Assembly (NCBI GenBank): GCA_019671005.1
Contig: CM033724.1
Location: 18,989,578 to 19,053,577, forward strand
Direction of reading: 5' to 3'
Source: Hibiscus mutabilis
Taxonomy: Eukaryota > Streptophyta > Magnoliopsida > Malvales > Malvaceae
DNA: 64,000 bases
Below, piece after piece: positions 35,430 to 48,270 of this stretch. Within the stretch, counting starts at the first letter, position 1. Each line of letters starts with the position of its first letter. The notes under the pieces were generated by a model. That model was not told where the DNA came from and ran no database searches. It was given only the letters and a program-made list of their open reading frames with translations. The translations under genes were made by a program, and so were the position numbers.

Positions 35430-37729
35430 TTTCATAGAATTTAGGGTTTGGCTTTGAATTTTATGGCACCGATGATTTATTTTTGGTATAAAGTTTAAAA
35501 AATATTTTTAATTTTTTATTGAATAGTTATTTTGATTTTTATTTTTTTGAGCAATTTAACTCCAATGTTTCATTTTAGGTTAAAATAGCTATTCTGCTGA
35601 TAAAAATTGTTAGAAAACTGACGGTAAACAGTTTAAAATGATTTGGCAGAATGATACGTCAGCAGGAAAATCATTTTATATTTTATATAAAATTATAAAA
35701 TTTTAATCTGACGGTCCAAAAAACTGATCTGACGGTCCAGATCAGACCAGAGATAGACCTCTAGCTTCTCCACTCACGCGTGGACTCACGACCGTGACCG
35801 TTTGGTTCCAACATGTGCCACACGCCAAGGCGACCTTCAACGATTACTGCCACATGGCATGACCAACGACCACTATCTTTCCTTCGTTCACATGGCCTCG
35901 TCGTAGAAGATTACGCTGCCACCGTACGACCATTGTCTTTCTCTAACCACCTTGCAGGACAAAAATAATAAAAAATATGGGGATGTCAGTCAATCCATCA
36001 CCAACAGTGGATTAAGTAAAAAAAATGTGTAAACAAATCCAATAAATAACCGATACAAAATCTGGTAATAATGGAGAGATTTATTCAATAAAAAATAAAT
36101 ATTTAGAGGTATTTTTTCTCTATTCCCCTTTACATTTTCGAAACAAAATATAAAAAAAGGGCTTAGATTTTTGTTACCTTTAGGTTTTTGGACAGTCGTT
36201 ATGAGGCTAAAGCTGCTGTCTTCGATGATAGATGGTCTCAATGGACCGATGACATGAGATCGTTGAATGTTCTTCTTTTTCTTCATCTTTTTTTTCAAAA
36301 AAAGATTTTTAAAAATTTTTAAAAAGTTTTTTTGTCTTGGTTTTTAGGGATTTAAGGAGAAGGGAGTTCTTGTTTTGAAAATTTAAAGGCGATTTTGACT
36401 TCAAAGAGAAAAAAAAAGGCTTTTAATTTTGTTATCAAGTTCATTGTCACGGTGAGCGACGATCGTAACGATCTACGATAGTAGAGACAACGAAAGGCCA
36501 CCAGATTTTAAGTTCACAAAGAACACCAATAATCCTCAGAAGAACTCTTCAGAGAGTGTTAAAGTTTAATTTTTGATCGATTTTAGGCTGGGAAGAAAAA
36601 ATGAGGATTACCCACGTTTAAAAATGAGGGAATAGCCTTTTTAAATGCTCTCGCCCTAACTCAATCGTCTCCGCGATTCTCATGGGTTTTAAAATCTTTT
36701 AATTTGATCACTGCTTTTGTATTCTATATGTTATATATTTACCTTTTAATTTATTTGTTTCCCATATTTATTTTACGTAATGTTAGCTGTATATGTGTTG
36801 ACTTTAGAACTACCATTAGTATTTATTTATTTATTTCTTTTAATTTATGTGTTTCTTTTATTTCGGTTAAAAAAATTGCTTCCTTGTTATTGTTTTTCGT
36901 ATCATCAGTACTGTACTTATTACTATTTTATTCTATAATTGAGTTAAATGTATTTATAGTTTACATTTCTGTTTATTTTGTTTATATGTTACCTTATGGA
37001 AAATCTACTTATATATTATGTTTTACTTTATTTTGATGCTATGTTAATATGTTATATTTTTCTTATGTATACGTTTTTACATTAGGGTTTTACGCCATTA
37101 TATTCATATAGTTCTTATACATATTATCATGCTATAGTTTCATACCGTTGTATATTTGTATATATAGTTTGGTTACAATTTATTTGTTCATATATATTAT
37201 AGTTTTTTTCCTTTGCATTTATATGTGTTTTTTATATCTATGCCTCATATTATATCATATTATATATGTTCATGCATTTATTTTGATAGCATTTCATGTT
37301 TAGATTTAAGCTTCAAGATTTCGGTATCCTATTAAGAGCGTCATCTCAAGTCTTCAAGTGTCATCTCCTTTTGGTATCGTAAATTCCGAGGGTTTTTTAT
37401 ATATTCGAATGACGCAGCCATGCATGCATGCATTTTTAGGGATTAGATATTAAATTAAGTCAAATTTTGATTTTTCTTAATAAATACGATACAAACATTT
37501 AGGTACCGATTTCCAAGCGTGGTGGATGTGCGAACCCTTCCCCACTCGTAACCGACTTCCGAATCTATTTTTTCTCTAGTTAGCTTTTTGGTGTCTGGTC
37601 TACCTTATCCAAGTGACCAATGGCGATTCCTTCATTTTATTTAAAATACGAGCTTTTCAACAATTCCCCCAATTTAAAATGTTTTGAAGAAAACCAAGAA
37701 TTTTTTATTCGTAATTTTTAGTCGCTACA
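35430..37729 (+). mobile_element. Tat/Ogre-like LTR, plus strand, left edge unclear
   Basis: The right end GTCGCTACA (37,721-37,729) is a sharp LTR terminus and is preceded by the family signature in plus orientation (CTTCCCCACTCGTAACCGAC, CCTTATCCAAGTGACCAATG). A block with ACGCGTGGACTCACG at about 35,775 resembles part of the LTR in the transporter intron. I did not find a TGTAATA start, so the left edge lies somewhere between 35,430 and 36,580. No primer site follows; the next base starts another LTR. Confidence 0.55.
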
Positions 37730-40700
37730 TGTAGCGACCCTTTTTTTGAAATAACGAAAAGTGAGCGTAGTTAGAATTTTTCTTTTGCTTTTGTGAAAAT
37801 ATTTGGAAATTGGGGAAGTCCTTTCGAAATTCGCGTTTTTTGAAAATAAAGACTTGGAGTCGCCACCGGCCACTTAGGTAGGCCGGGCACCATAAAATCA
37901 AAGATTCATTCGAAAACGGGTTCAGGAGTTGGTTACGTGTGGGGAAGGATTACACCACCATCACGCCCGAAAATTGGTACCAAAATATATGTTACTTTTA
38001 ATTGATGGAAATTATTGAAATTTAAAATGAATTTAATTAAGTGTCCTTGATTGAATATATGTTTTAATTAAACGGGATTTTATCAAATTAGTGGGCTTGA
38101 ATTAATCAAACCTTTAATTAATAAGGGTGACGATACATCGGACCATTGATTAAACCGACATCGAATAAGCCTAACTGCCGTATTAATTTATAGTTCGAAT
38201 TTCGTACATCACTTTTATGCATGATGCAAGCATTTAGAAATGATGTCATGACTTACCAATTTTTAATTCAAATTAAGGTTTACCTTCGAATAGTAAGAAC
38301 TAATTCGAATATTTGTTCAACATCCATTGAGTCAGGACTATTACGACACAAATATTAAAATTAATAAATACCCCTTTTATAATTTAAGCCAATTAATTAA
38401 CAACATGTCTAATTAAAATAAATAAGGTCCAATAAATGACAGTTAAAATGCATGTCACAGAATTGCATAAAACACACTAAAGTTCTAACCTAAAAAGACC
38501 CAAATTATGGAAAGTTGATTAGTAATCAAATTATTAACTAGGTTAATCTAATATTAATCTTAAATTAATTAAGATCCTAAGAACTAGAAACCTTAACATT
38601 TTATGGATTATCTTGAATCAAAATAACTAATTTGATTAATTTTAAACTAGCATCCTATTAAGCCAATAACACAATCTAAAATGAATCAAATTAATAACCA
38701 TGATTTTAATTGAGTTTTCATCTAAGTCAAATATCAATTTTATCCTAAAAATAATTAAGATATAATAAATTAATTTAACATTCATCCAAATAAACCAAGA
38801 ACAAATTTAAATTAATTAAAACCTAAATCTAACTAAAGATTTTGACTAATCTGAACATACATTTAATTTAATTAATTTAAACTTACACCTTAATAAGCCA
38901 AAGGCATAATTTAAATTAATTAAATTTCTAGATCCTACGTCTAGATCTAAGAGCTTGCTAAAACGAACTAAACAAGCCACGCAAAGATATAAAGAAGACC
39001 TAAAAAAACGAATATATAAAAGCATGCGTGTATATATCACACGAACAAAAGAAAGCATGAGGCGAATAATAAAAGGCGTAAAAGATAATAAACATAATTA
39101 AATAGTATAAACATATATTCAAAAAACAAATATTATAATAATATATAATAAGACTATATATAAATAAAAAGCATACAACTATGACATATATACGTATATA
39201 ATATATACATATACAAGGTCTAAACATATAAAAATATGCGGTATAGATATATCTATATCTATATATATTTAAAGCATTTAATATAATATAATACATAGTA
39301 TGTAAAACATAATTATATATATAATATATATCATACAGTCATATATATAAAAACTATATATATATATATAAACTACATATCTTGCGGTAAAAGAAAACAA
39401 ATAAAGAAGGACATTTAACTATATAAAAAACCGATTTTGAAACATTTAATTAAAATATTCTAATTATATTAAGAGGCACTAAATAGGGCATTAATTTAAA
39501 GAGCCTAAAGGTAGAAACCCCTCACTTTTACTTTCAGCCATCTTTGAAACAAAACCAAACCCTAATATCATGCACACTTCACGTCGCCGTCGCTCTCCTG
39601 CCCTGGCGAATTTCACTGGAGAGTTCTCCGGCCGGCCAACACCACCAAACGATTTCTCCCATTTTCCTCTTCCTCCTTCTCAGTCTGGTTTCATCGGAAA
39701 TGTACCCGATCTTCAAGAACACGCCCCAAGACCTTCAAACTTCGTTGTCATCGATCTCCGTCGTCAGCCGTCGGATCAGTGTAGTTTTGAGCTATGATGC
39801 TCTCCTCGCCCAGACGATCTTCTCTACCGTTGGGATCTTCCGTTGGAGGCCCCGGTCACCGAAAATTCTCGAGTGTGTCGAACTGCTTCGACAACGATCT
39901 GAGAATCCGACCGCTGGATGGTCTTGGTTCTGAGATATATGCCTCCCCACACTCAGTTGAACGTTTCCACCGTTGGGATCAACGAAAAATTACTCCGGCT
40001 GCTGAGAACCACCGTTGCCTAGAATGATTGAGCTCTCTTCTATCTTGTTCTTCTTTTTGAATTTTCGATTTTCCCTATTTCTTTTACTTGCACTTTGTTA
40101 CTGATTTGAAATAGTGGTTGCTTGGGTATGTGTGAGGGAACGGAGGTTGTGCTGGTAAGGACGACAGACTCGGTTATGGATTTTAGTGGGTGTTTGGTTT
40201 GGGATTCGAATGATAGGGGAAGGTGAGAGATGCCTGATGGTGAGGTTTTTTGTGATGGTCTCGGGGTGAGCTTCGGCGGCAGGAGGTAATGAGATGATGG
40301 AGATTGAATAAGGGTGGTGAAGGTGAGCTCGTGGTGCAGCTTCGGGACTGGTTTGGTGTTCTGGATATTCAAGATGGTGGTTATTGGTCGTGGGGTTTGG
40401 TTAATGATGATGGGTGGGGGTAATGGATGATTGATTGTTCGAGAATGTGAGGAGCAGTATTGGTTTTCTATTGGCGATGGTGTTGAGGTTTCGGTGGAGT
40501 TAAGGGAGGTGATTTGGTGGTAGGTTGAAGGTCTCGGTTTGTGGAAGATGAAGTTTACGGGAAAAGGGCAGTGATTATTTTGAAAACAATGGAGAATCCC
40601 TCTCCCTTGGAATGGTTGCCTTGATTTCGTTTTTATAGATCATTTCTCCCCAACCATTCTTGTCTCTTTGTGCAGGTATAACGTGGGAAGCAAGGGGCCA

Positions 40701-41678
40701 AGCTTGGTAGCAGTTGCGTGGAGCAGAGGGGACCATGGGGCTGGCAGTTGCAGAGATGGTGCAGGCAGGCGTGGTGTCGTTCGGTTCAGAGGTTGGTGTA
40801 GGGGTGCATGAGTTGGTCCAGCGTGGAGCTGGTTGGGGGCAGCTTGATTGCACCAGGACCGTTCGATTGGATTCGACCCAATGGTCTATATGGGGCTGCA
40901 CCAGTAAACCAAAGGGGATTTAGGGCAGACTCCAAATTTTTAGATTTAGGATTTTCTTTTAAAAATTCGGCCTAAAACGGGCCAGATATATATAGAATAT
41001 AATATTTTGTTTTTTTTTTTACTTCTATATTGGACTGTTATAATTAATAAACGGGTTTTGGTTTATTTTATACATATTAATCTTTTTGCTTTTTTAGCTT
41101 GTATAATAATGATAATAATATGAGATATAATAATAATTAATAATACTATTAATAGTAAAAAATAATATAAATATAGTAATAATAAAAAAATAACAATTCT
41201 AATATTAGTAGTTGATAACAAACCCGAAATAACAAATAATTATAATTTTTCTCTTTTTTAATCATAATAACATATAATGTATAATACTATAGTAGTAAGA
41301 AAATAATATTATTAATAATGATCATAATTAATAATACTATTAATTATGATATATAATAATTAATAATACTATTAATAGTAAAAAATAATATAAATATAGT
41401 AATAATAAAAAAATAACAATTCTAATATTAGTAGTTGATAACAAACCCGAAATAACAAATAATTATAATTTTCTCTTTTCTTAATCATAATAACATATAA
41501 TGTATAATATTATAGTAGTAAGAAAATAATATTATTAATAATCTTTTTGTTTTGAGCTTTTTTAACTATAATAATAGTAACATAACTAATAAAACGTCAA
41601 CAAGGATAGACATTAGAAACAAGCTCACTATTATAAATAAAAAACGGGTTAAAATCCTGAATAAAATTAGTAATTACA
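37730..41678 (-). mobile_element. LTR of large Tat/Ogre-like element (3.95 kb), 3' copy
   Basis: It begins on the plus strand with TGTAGCGACC and ends at AATTACA (41,678), beyond which lies the purine-rich tract of the minus-strand element. The part 37,730-39,570 is closely similar to 48,271-50,063 and, inverted, to 50,690-52,555; 39,570-39,650 matches 50,606-50,690 inverted. A GC-rich block (39,590-40,900) with overlapping open frames is part of the LTR, not a gene. A 223-base direct duplication lies at 41,123-41,560. Confidence 0.7.
41123..41560. repeat. 223-base tandem duplication in LTR
   Basis: Two nearly identical AT-rich copies: the phrase AATAATACTATTAATAGTAA starts at 41,139 and again at 41,362, and the match runs through GTTGATAACAAACCCGAAA to TAGTAGTAAGAAAATAATA. 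The near identity suggests a recent duplication in this LTR. Confidence 0.8.
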
Positions 41679-42640
41679 GTTGTCCCTCTTTGTTTATCTT
41701 TGTGGAACAAGAATAAAGCAAAAACCATAAGCACTAATTTTATCCGACTTCCTTGTTTGAAGATTCAGAGCTACGGATTCCTCTTTCTGAAATCCTAGAG
41801 CTTCAAGTTCTTCCTGCGTAGAGACTGAAAAAAAGAAACCCTCAAGATGATGCCCCGATTTCTGATAGCCCTAGCGTGGGATGGTATCTCGCCTTGAGAT
41901 TACCGAAAGATTTTTCACCATTTTTCCTGAAGGCTAAAGACCTTAAGATGATGTCCCGATTTATGGTCGTCTTGACATAAAATAGTATCTCGCCTTGAGA
42001 CTACCGGAAGATTTTCACCATTTCTTAATGACTGAAAATCTTAGGATGATGCTCTGATTTCTGGTCGCCTTGACATCGAAGGGTATCTCTCTCAGAGACT
42101 GCCAGAATGCCCCATTTTTTGTTCATCTAGCATGAAATGGTATCTCGCCTTAAGACTACCGGAAGATTTTTACCGCTTTCCTGAGGACTGAAAACCTTAA
42201 GATGATGCCCCGATTTTTGGTCGCCTTGAGATCGAAGGGTATCTCGCTTAGAGACTGTCGAAATGCCCTGATTTCTGTTTGTCTTGGCATGAAATGGTAT
42301 CTCGCCTTGAGACTACCAGAAGATTTTCATCGCTTCCCTAAGGACTGAAAACCTTAGGATGATGCCCCGATTTCTGGTCGCCTTGACATCAAAGGGTATC
42401 TCGCTCAGAGACTGTCGAAATACCCTAATTTCTGTTCGTCTTGGCATGAAATAGTATCTCACCTTGAGATTACCGGAATACCTTGACTGGAAGTAGTATC
42501 TCACTTAGAGACTATAGGAATACCTCGACTGAAAGTGGCATCTCACTTAGAGACTACCAGAATACCTGAACTAAAAGTGGTATCTCACTTAGAGACTACA
42601 GGAATACCTTGACTGAATGCCCCAACTTCGGATTATCTTG
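41679..42640 (-). repeat. Tandem array, 3' UTR of large Tat/Ogre-like element
   Basis: The array lies just inside the LTR, next to a TGTCCCTCTTTG tract (polypurine on the minus strand). Long units of about 80-170 bases carry GATGATGCCCCGATTTCTGG, TCGCCTTGAC and GGTATCTCGCCTTGAGAC; from 42,430 shorter units of about 55 bases (GGTATCTCACTTAGAGACTA) take over. It occupies the same position as the unrelated array at 1-1,410 in the sister element. Confidence 0.7.
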
Positions 42641-45559
42641 GCATAAAAAGATGCTCGTCGCTCTCATATAACCGAAGATTAGAAGACCTTTAGAAATCAT
42701 AATCATGCAAGTCAATGGACTCTTGATTCTTTGTTGAGATCTACTTATTCTCTCGTGAAACTGTAGATCAAAATCCTTTCTAATATTTGAATACATGGAA
42801 AAATAGGCAAAATGCTATGATGATATAAGTTAGTATGCTTCTACAAATGATGCATGAATATAGTCATTTTTAGAATTATTGGGGAAAAACCCTTGCTTTC
42901 AATTCGATCACCCTTAATTTCTATAGGCTCTCTATCTTTGCTAAATCTTTATCTTTTGTCTCATCTTGGAAGGAAATTGCTGACTAGCACTGGTCAGAAT
43001 AAAATCTATCATTTCATGAAGTTCAATTCTGAAGCATTGCCCCCAATCCACTTGGGTTTAGTTGTTGTCTCTTTAATGACTCTTCACGACGAGTCTTCCT
43101 CAATTCTAACATTGGGGGGAACACATGCCCTAAGTCTCAAAACTATTCTTACTTCAATGAGGTTCAATCTTCATTTTCTTGAACCAAATAAGGTACTATG
43201 GCAGAAACTTACTTCAAATCTCTAAACTGTCTGGCATATGAATTCTTGCCATTATTCTCTTCATAAACACTGATGTATTATTACTTTGTGCTAGGTCAAC
43301 TATGTAGATCCTTGAACTAACTTTATCCCTGAAGCCACGCAGAGAAATATTTTTCATTCTAAACTTCTGAATCTTTTGCTCTGAAGTGTCTTTTTAGGTT
43401 TCACTTTAGATTTGCTTTTCTTAAAGCGCTCTTTCGTGTTTTCACTTTAGGTTTTTTTTTTTTTTTTTTTTTTTTTTCAGGCACCCTTCTAGTTTTTTAC
43501 CTAGAAATACTTGTGTCTCCGTCGTCCTTTTGCTTTTCTCTAATAGGCTTGAGTTTGTATATCATTCGTCGTCTTACTTCGGCGCACTCTGAGAACTTAG
43601 CGCCCGAAATCTTTTCTTTAATTAAACCTACCTCTTTCCACAAGAAACTTGGCTGTTGAGGTTAATTTTTGTCCTTGAATCACCACATCAAATCTTCTTC
43701 ATTCCCTATATTAGGGCAAGTACCTACCTCAACTCTTTACACTTTAAACCCCCTTATAAAGCAATACAAAAAGTCAGTCTACTTGTTCGTTCCAATACAA
43801 GATACTTATGAAGATGATATAGATAAAAATAATTGTATTATTTGAAAAATATGGCGAGCAATATTTACTGAAATCAAACGTACGTCTTGCAAAAAGAGCT
43901 ACCCAATTGAAACATATGTTTAGAAGATCACGAATGTTGTGGTGATACATACACATATGAAATCCTTTCCGGGCTACTAGGCATCCTAGAGGAAAAACTC
44001 TCATACCTAATTTCTAACCAATTTAAGGTGGCTCTCTTAAGCTCAGTAGCTCACCATGCCCCAACCTTTCTTCATTTGGGTATCGATTAGGCACTTGAAG
44101 TTTGACGTTCCTTGAAGAAAGGTTAACCCTTATAGGCGGAATGTAATCTTAAGACAAACTCTTCTTAGACATCCACGTATGATCATAATGGTCTTTGTAG
44201 ACTCGCAATGGAAGTCATAGTTCACGGTTAGAAAAAAACATATTTCCATACTTGTTTGACCCGAATATGCTCTTATGGAAAACTTTCTCCTCTTTTATTA
44301 TTTTTTTTTTTTTTGAATCGCTCTAGACTGCCCATTTTTGGGTTTTCACCATAGAGTTCATTTCCTTCTATTTTCTTCAGACCAACTTGCTTCCCGGCTG
44401 TATGTTGATGCTCGTTTTCTATTCAACGACGATCGATCCTTCGAGGCTCTTCAAAATTGGAATTCACATGTAATTTTCTGGGACCAATTCTTCTGATCAA
44501 AACTTTATTCTTGCTGCTTGATATGCTCAGATAAAATATTCTTTTCTCTTTTTTTCTTTTCTCTTCTTTTTTGCTTTTTTTTTCTTTTTCTTCTCTTTTT
44601 TCTTTTCTCTTTTTTTCTTTTTTCTCTGTTCTTTTCTTTTTTCCCTTTTTTTCTTTTCTTTTCTCCCTCTTTCTCTCTTTTTCGACCATCACTTTTGGGT
44701 TTTTATCCTAAAGTTCATTTCATTCCTTCCTCTTTAGGAATATGTATCTTTAGGCTATATTGTATCCTGACTAATATTGATGCATGCTTCCACTTGAAAT
44801 TCATCAATTCTCCATTGTTCTTCCAAATTGAGGCTTATTGCATGGTGGATTCCTCTTGTTTTCTCTTTATTGCATTGTTCAACCCAGTGCTCTCATTCTT
44901 GATTGCTTAGGCCTTCTGATTAGCATTTTTTATTTTTGCTTGATTGACTTTTTGAGCCTAAATTTTCCTTCCACTACTTCTTTTTTATGACCTGGTCCCA
45001 TTTCTTTTTTCTTGAAAAGTAAAAGAATGTCATTCGTCGTCCCATTCATAGATATCGAGAGAAAGTCTTTAGGGGTAGAAGTTTAGGGTCAACACTCGAC
45101 TCAATGATCTTAAAAAACCAATGCTGTGATGGAAAATTCACTCAATGAGATCTGCCCATTATTCCCAAACACTCATTGTTGTCCCTTCCTTGGCCTAAAT
45201 AGAACCGAGGGTATTCCCATTTATAGTATCCCCACAACATTCAGTTTTTGAAATTAATTTAAGGGCATTTTTACAATTAATATTAATGAAAATGTATATA
45301 CATATACCTATAGGTTTTGGGGAAACAAAAATTAGCCCATAACAACAAATAAATAAAATATTAAAATAAGTCAAAGAATATAAAATGCTTGCCAAATGAA
45401 ATGCATATGAACGTCTCTTTCATTCAATTAAAACAAGTAAACACGTTCTTACAAAAACCCATTTAGTGCTTCTATTTTTCTTTTTCTTTTTTTTTCTTTT
45501 TTCTTTTTTCATCTTTTATGACTCTTCTCGTCTCTAGATTCCAACCAGTCTAGAAAACA
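42641..45559 (-). mobile_element. Interior of large Tat/Ogre-like element, no pol recognised
   Basis: No reverse transcriptase, RNase H, integrase or protease motif is visible on either strand. Contents: a T-run of about 30 at 43,450-43,480; a T run near 44,305; a pyrimidine-only tract of about 150 bases at 44,530-44,690 that produces long low-complexity open frames on both strands, which are not genes; a similar shorter tract at 45,475-45,510. The element appears non-autonomous. Confidence 0.45.
44530..44690. repeat. Pyrimidine-only tract
   Basis: About 150 bases with almost only T and C on the plus strand (TTTTCTTTTC type). It produces Phe/Leu/Ser-rich frames on one strand and Lys/Glu/Arg-rich frames on the other. 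It lies inside the large Tat/Ogre-like element. Confidence 0.8.
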
Positions 45560-47074
45560 ACTTCTTCTTCAAGCTAGTGATTCTTTGCCCCATTGGTTTA
45601 CCATTTCATGCGTTAGTTTCCCATCACCAATCAGCTTCTCGACTTACTCTTTCAAAATCCAACATTTTTTGGTAGGGTGCCTCGATGCCCCTATGTGGAA
45701 CTCACAAACACCGTTTGGATATAAGCATGCAGAAGAGGATCTACTGTCCTTTCTATCAGCCTAGGGATAAGAAGTTTCTCTCGTACTAAATGAGGAAGTA
45801 AGACTGTAATGGACACTCGGCAGGCTTTGAGAAACTTCTTTCCTTGAATCTCCACTTGCTATAGAGGCTTTATCCTTAATACTTTTACTTGTCTTATGGC
45901 CTTCTTAATCAATCACATATTCTCTTAGATTTTCTTGTTTTGATTCTTATATGATTTTACTGTTTGGTTTGTAGCTAGAATATTGATTTTCAAATCAGGG
46001 ACTGTTGGCTCAAACTCCAATACCCTGAGATCCAAAAGATGTTAAACTTTACGATTAAAACTTATGCATTTTTCGATAGAGTCACCTTGAATTCCGGCAT
46101 GGTAATCACAATGATCCTCCTCCTTGAACCAACTCAGATATGGAGGCGGCTGAAGTTTGACAAAGCACGGTGCAACCAATCGGACATGTAGCAACTTAGA
46201 AAACAAATCCCACTACGTAAAAGGACTAGGAGTGAATTAGAAGTCCTTCAATTTCTCTTTCTTCTCTTGGGCATCGGAAGCCTGACTAATCGATAACTGT
46301 TAAGGTTCCAGAATCATCAATACCAAAGGTCGATCTTATGTCATAAGCGATGTCAATTCAAATGGCGATACAGCTGATATCCTCATCCTCTTGTTGCATT
46401 TCCCACTTTCCCCATCTCGCAGCTGTGCCTTATCCAACTCTTCATTTGTTGGAGAAGATAAAAAATTTTAAAGAGAGCCTCTGATCTTATCCGACCAATT
46501 TGGTAGGACATTCGGAGGCGGTGCAGACTATCTCATACTTGTTGATGATAGTTTGGTCTTCATCAGATAGAGTCATTTCTGCTACAAAGCCGCAGTCATA
46601 ACTCTCGTTTTTCTTCCAATCGCCTTTTGCATGAAAGAGTTTTCCATCAGACCCTTTCATTTGGTCATGATAGTCATCATACCCATCAATTCATTCATTT
46701 TCCCTAGTTTCATCTTGGAACTTCTTCATATATGCCATCATCTCCTTTTGATTCCCATCCAAAAATTCTTGGAGCTCCTCAAGCTTATCCACCCTAGCCA
46801 CTAAGTCATTCATACTTCTGAAGCTGTATTGGCCAGAAATTCTCCCTTTGTTCTCTCTATTTTTTGAGATGAATGCTCCTCTCAGAATGGCTTCCATTTT
46901 AGCAAAACTTTCTTCCACTTGCCTTCTTTGGTGTCGGGAAAGTGTGAATGTAGAATCTTTGATCATTGGCACGGGATCCCCAACAATTAATTTTATTATT
47001 TTATGAATTAATGCATGCAATGGATCGTATGCATAATAAAAATAAATGATTAAAAACGAACACTTAAAATGCAC
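45560..47074 (-). pseudogene. Decayed gag of Tat/Ogre-like element
   Basis: Minus-strand coding in fragments. The frame 47,074-46,691 gives a hydrophilic, coiled-coil-like N-terminal part (SMNDLVARVDKLEELQEFLD, KEMMAYMKKFQDE). Two zinc-knuckle-like modules of the Tat/Ogre type follow: at about 46,155-46,045 QPPPYLSWFKEEDHCDYHAG with GDSIEKC, and at about 45,725-45,610 CEFHIGASRHPTKKCW with HEMVNQWGK. Stops and frame changes interrupt it throughout. Gag would form the particle; no pol follows, so the element would depend on helpers even if gag were intact. Confidence 0.6.
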
Positions 47075-48247
47075 AAATGAGTGCTAATATGGAGCACCAA
47101 AGTTCTTACACATGAAATCCTTTAGTTAATTTCAATAATTTTACAATTTTCGCAGATAAATGCAATATAATGTAAACATGCATGAATGCAAAGAAGAACA
47201 CTGATTTGGGTTCCTTTTTTTGACTCTTCATTGGCGTATTCTTAAAGTCGATAGCATCCCGTGCTAGAAACTAAAGCTATTGGACGATTCCTCGTACTTA
47301 GGCCACCAAGTTTTCCGTCTCTTGTTCTTGCCCCTAAATATTCTAAACAACATCTCGGAGTTGTTTCATCATTGGTATCTAACACTCTCAGATTGCCCCT
47401 TTGTAGCTTGCAACTTTATCCTTGAGATTCTGAACTTCGGCTTCTCTTTTCTCAGATTTACCCATTGGCTAATCACCTTTTTTTCTAGAAATTCCTTGGA
47501 ATTCTTCTTATCCGTGTTATGTACTAAATCTTCCATTGATCAAGCTTTTAATTTTAGACTATTTCCAAATCAATGTTTTCTTAATGATATGACATGGTAT
47601 AAAAATAAAGAAAATAAAAGACATGTTAGTAATGGATAAAACAAATAAAGGAATGAATTAATCAAATGAAAAATATAGCAAAGTGAATTAATCAACCAAG
47701 AAAAGCGAAAACCTAACCACAAGAATTCTAATTCGCTATGGTTATCCGCATGGCTCTAATCGGGATGATCTTCTTAGATTCTCACGCATGTGGGTTCGGT
47801 TCTAATCAAGGGTACCCAAACTTATCTTATTACCTACTAAGACAACAAGAACCCCAATTCTGGCCCATTACAGGCTTGCAAATTGGATTCAATTTGAGGG
47901 AAAGCACGACCTAGTGATGTGGAGGGCTGCTCACATGTCAAAAGGCGTGGATTCTGAACGTAAATTATTGACCCGTGGAGGGCTACTCACGTGGGTATAT
48001 GGCGTTTCATTCCCATTTAATGGAATAGAGCTTGATGATAATGATGCAATACATGTCGGCAATCCCTTAGAAATTACATGAGCAATTAATTAAAAACCAC
48101 CAATTATCAAAGCCCATGTGGTTAAAGAAATATATTCAAAAAAGAACAAATTAATTAAAGTTAGTTTAAATTTCAAAATTTCCATCATTAAAAGCAACAG
48201 ACATTTTTTTGGCTTTAACTCTCTTTTGTTTTGTAAAAACAAAATTT
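47075..48247 (-). mobile_element. 5' leader of large Tat/Ogre-like element
   Basis: It lies between gag and primer site. The part 47,720-47,830 (GGTTATCCGCATGGCTCTAA, GGGTACCCAAAC) resembles 3,735-3,810 and, inverted, 52,920-53,020. No protein-coding signal. Confidence 0.5.
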
Positions 48248-48268
48248 TGGTCCCCAACGGAGTCCCCA
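48248..48268 (-). promoter_or_regulatory. Primer-binding site, decayed
   Basis: The minus strand reads TGGGGACTCCGTTGGGGACC next to the LTR end, compared with TGGCAACTCCGCTGGGGACA at 4,194-4,213; same site with several substitutions. Confidence 0.55.
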
Positions 48269-48270
48269 AC

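Noticed and set aside
36704..37036. 110-residue hydrophobic open frame with apparent membrane segments
   Set aside because: It is T-rich LTR sequence; the matching region in sister LTRs is not open in the same frame, and hydrophobicity follows from T content.
39544..40923. Several overlapping open frames in a GC-rich block that looked like a small gene
   Set aside because: The block lies inside an LTR, part of it recurs inverted at 50,606-50,690, and there is no conserved domain or splice structure.
44423..44910. Long open frames on both strands (Lys/Glu/Arg-rich on minus, Phe/Leu/Ser-rich on plus)
   Set aside because: They are the two readings of a single pyrimidine-only tract; low complexity explains both.
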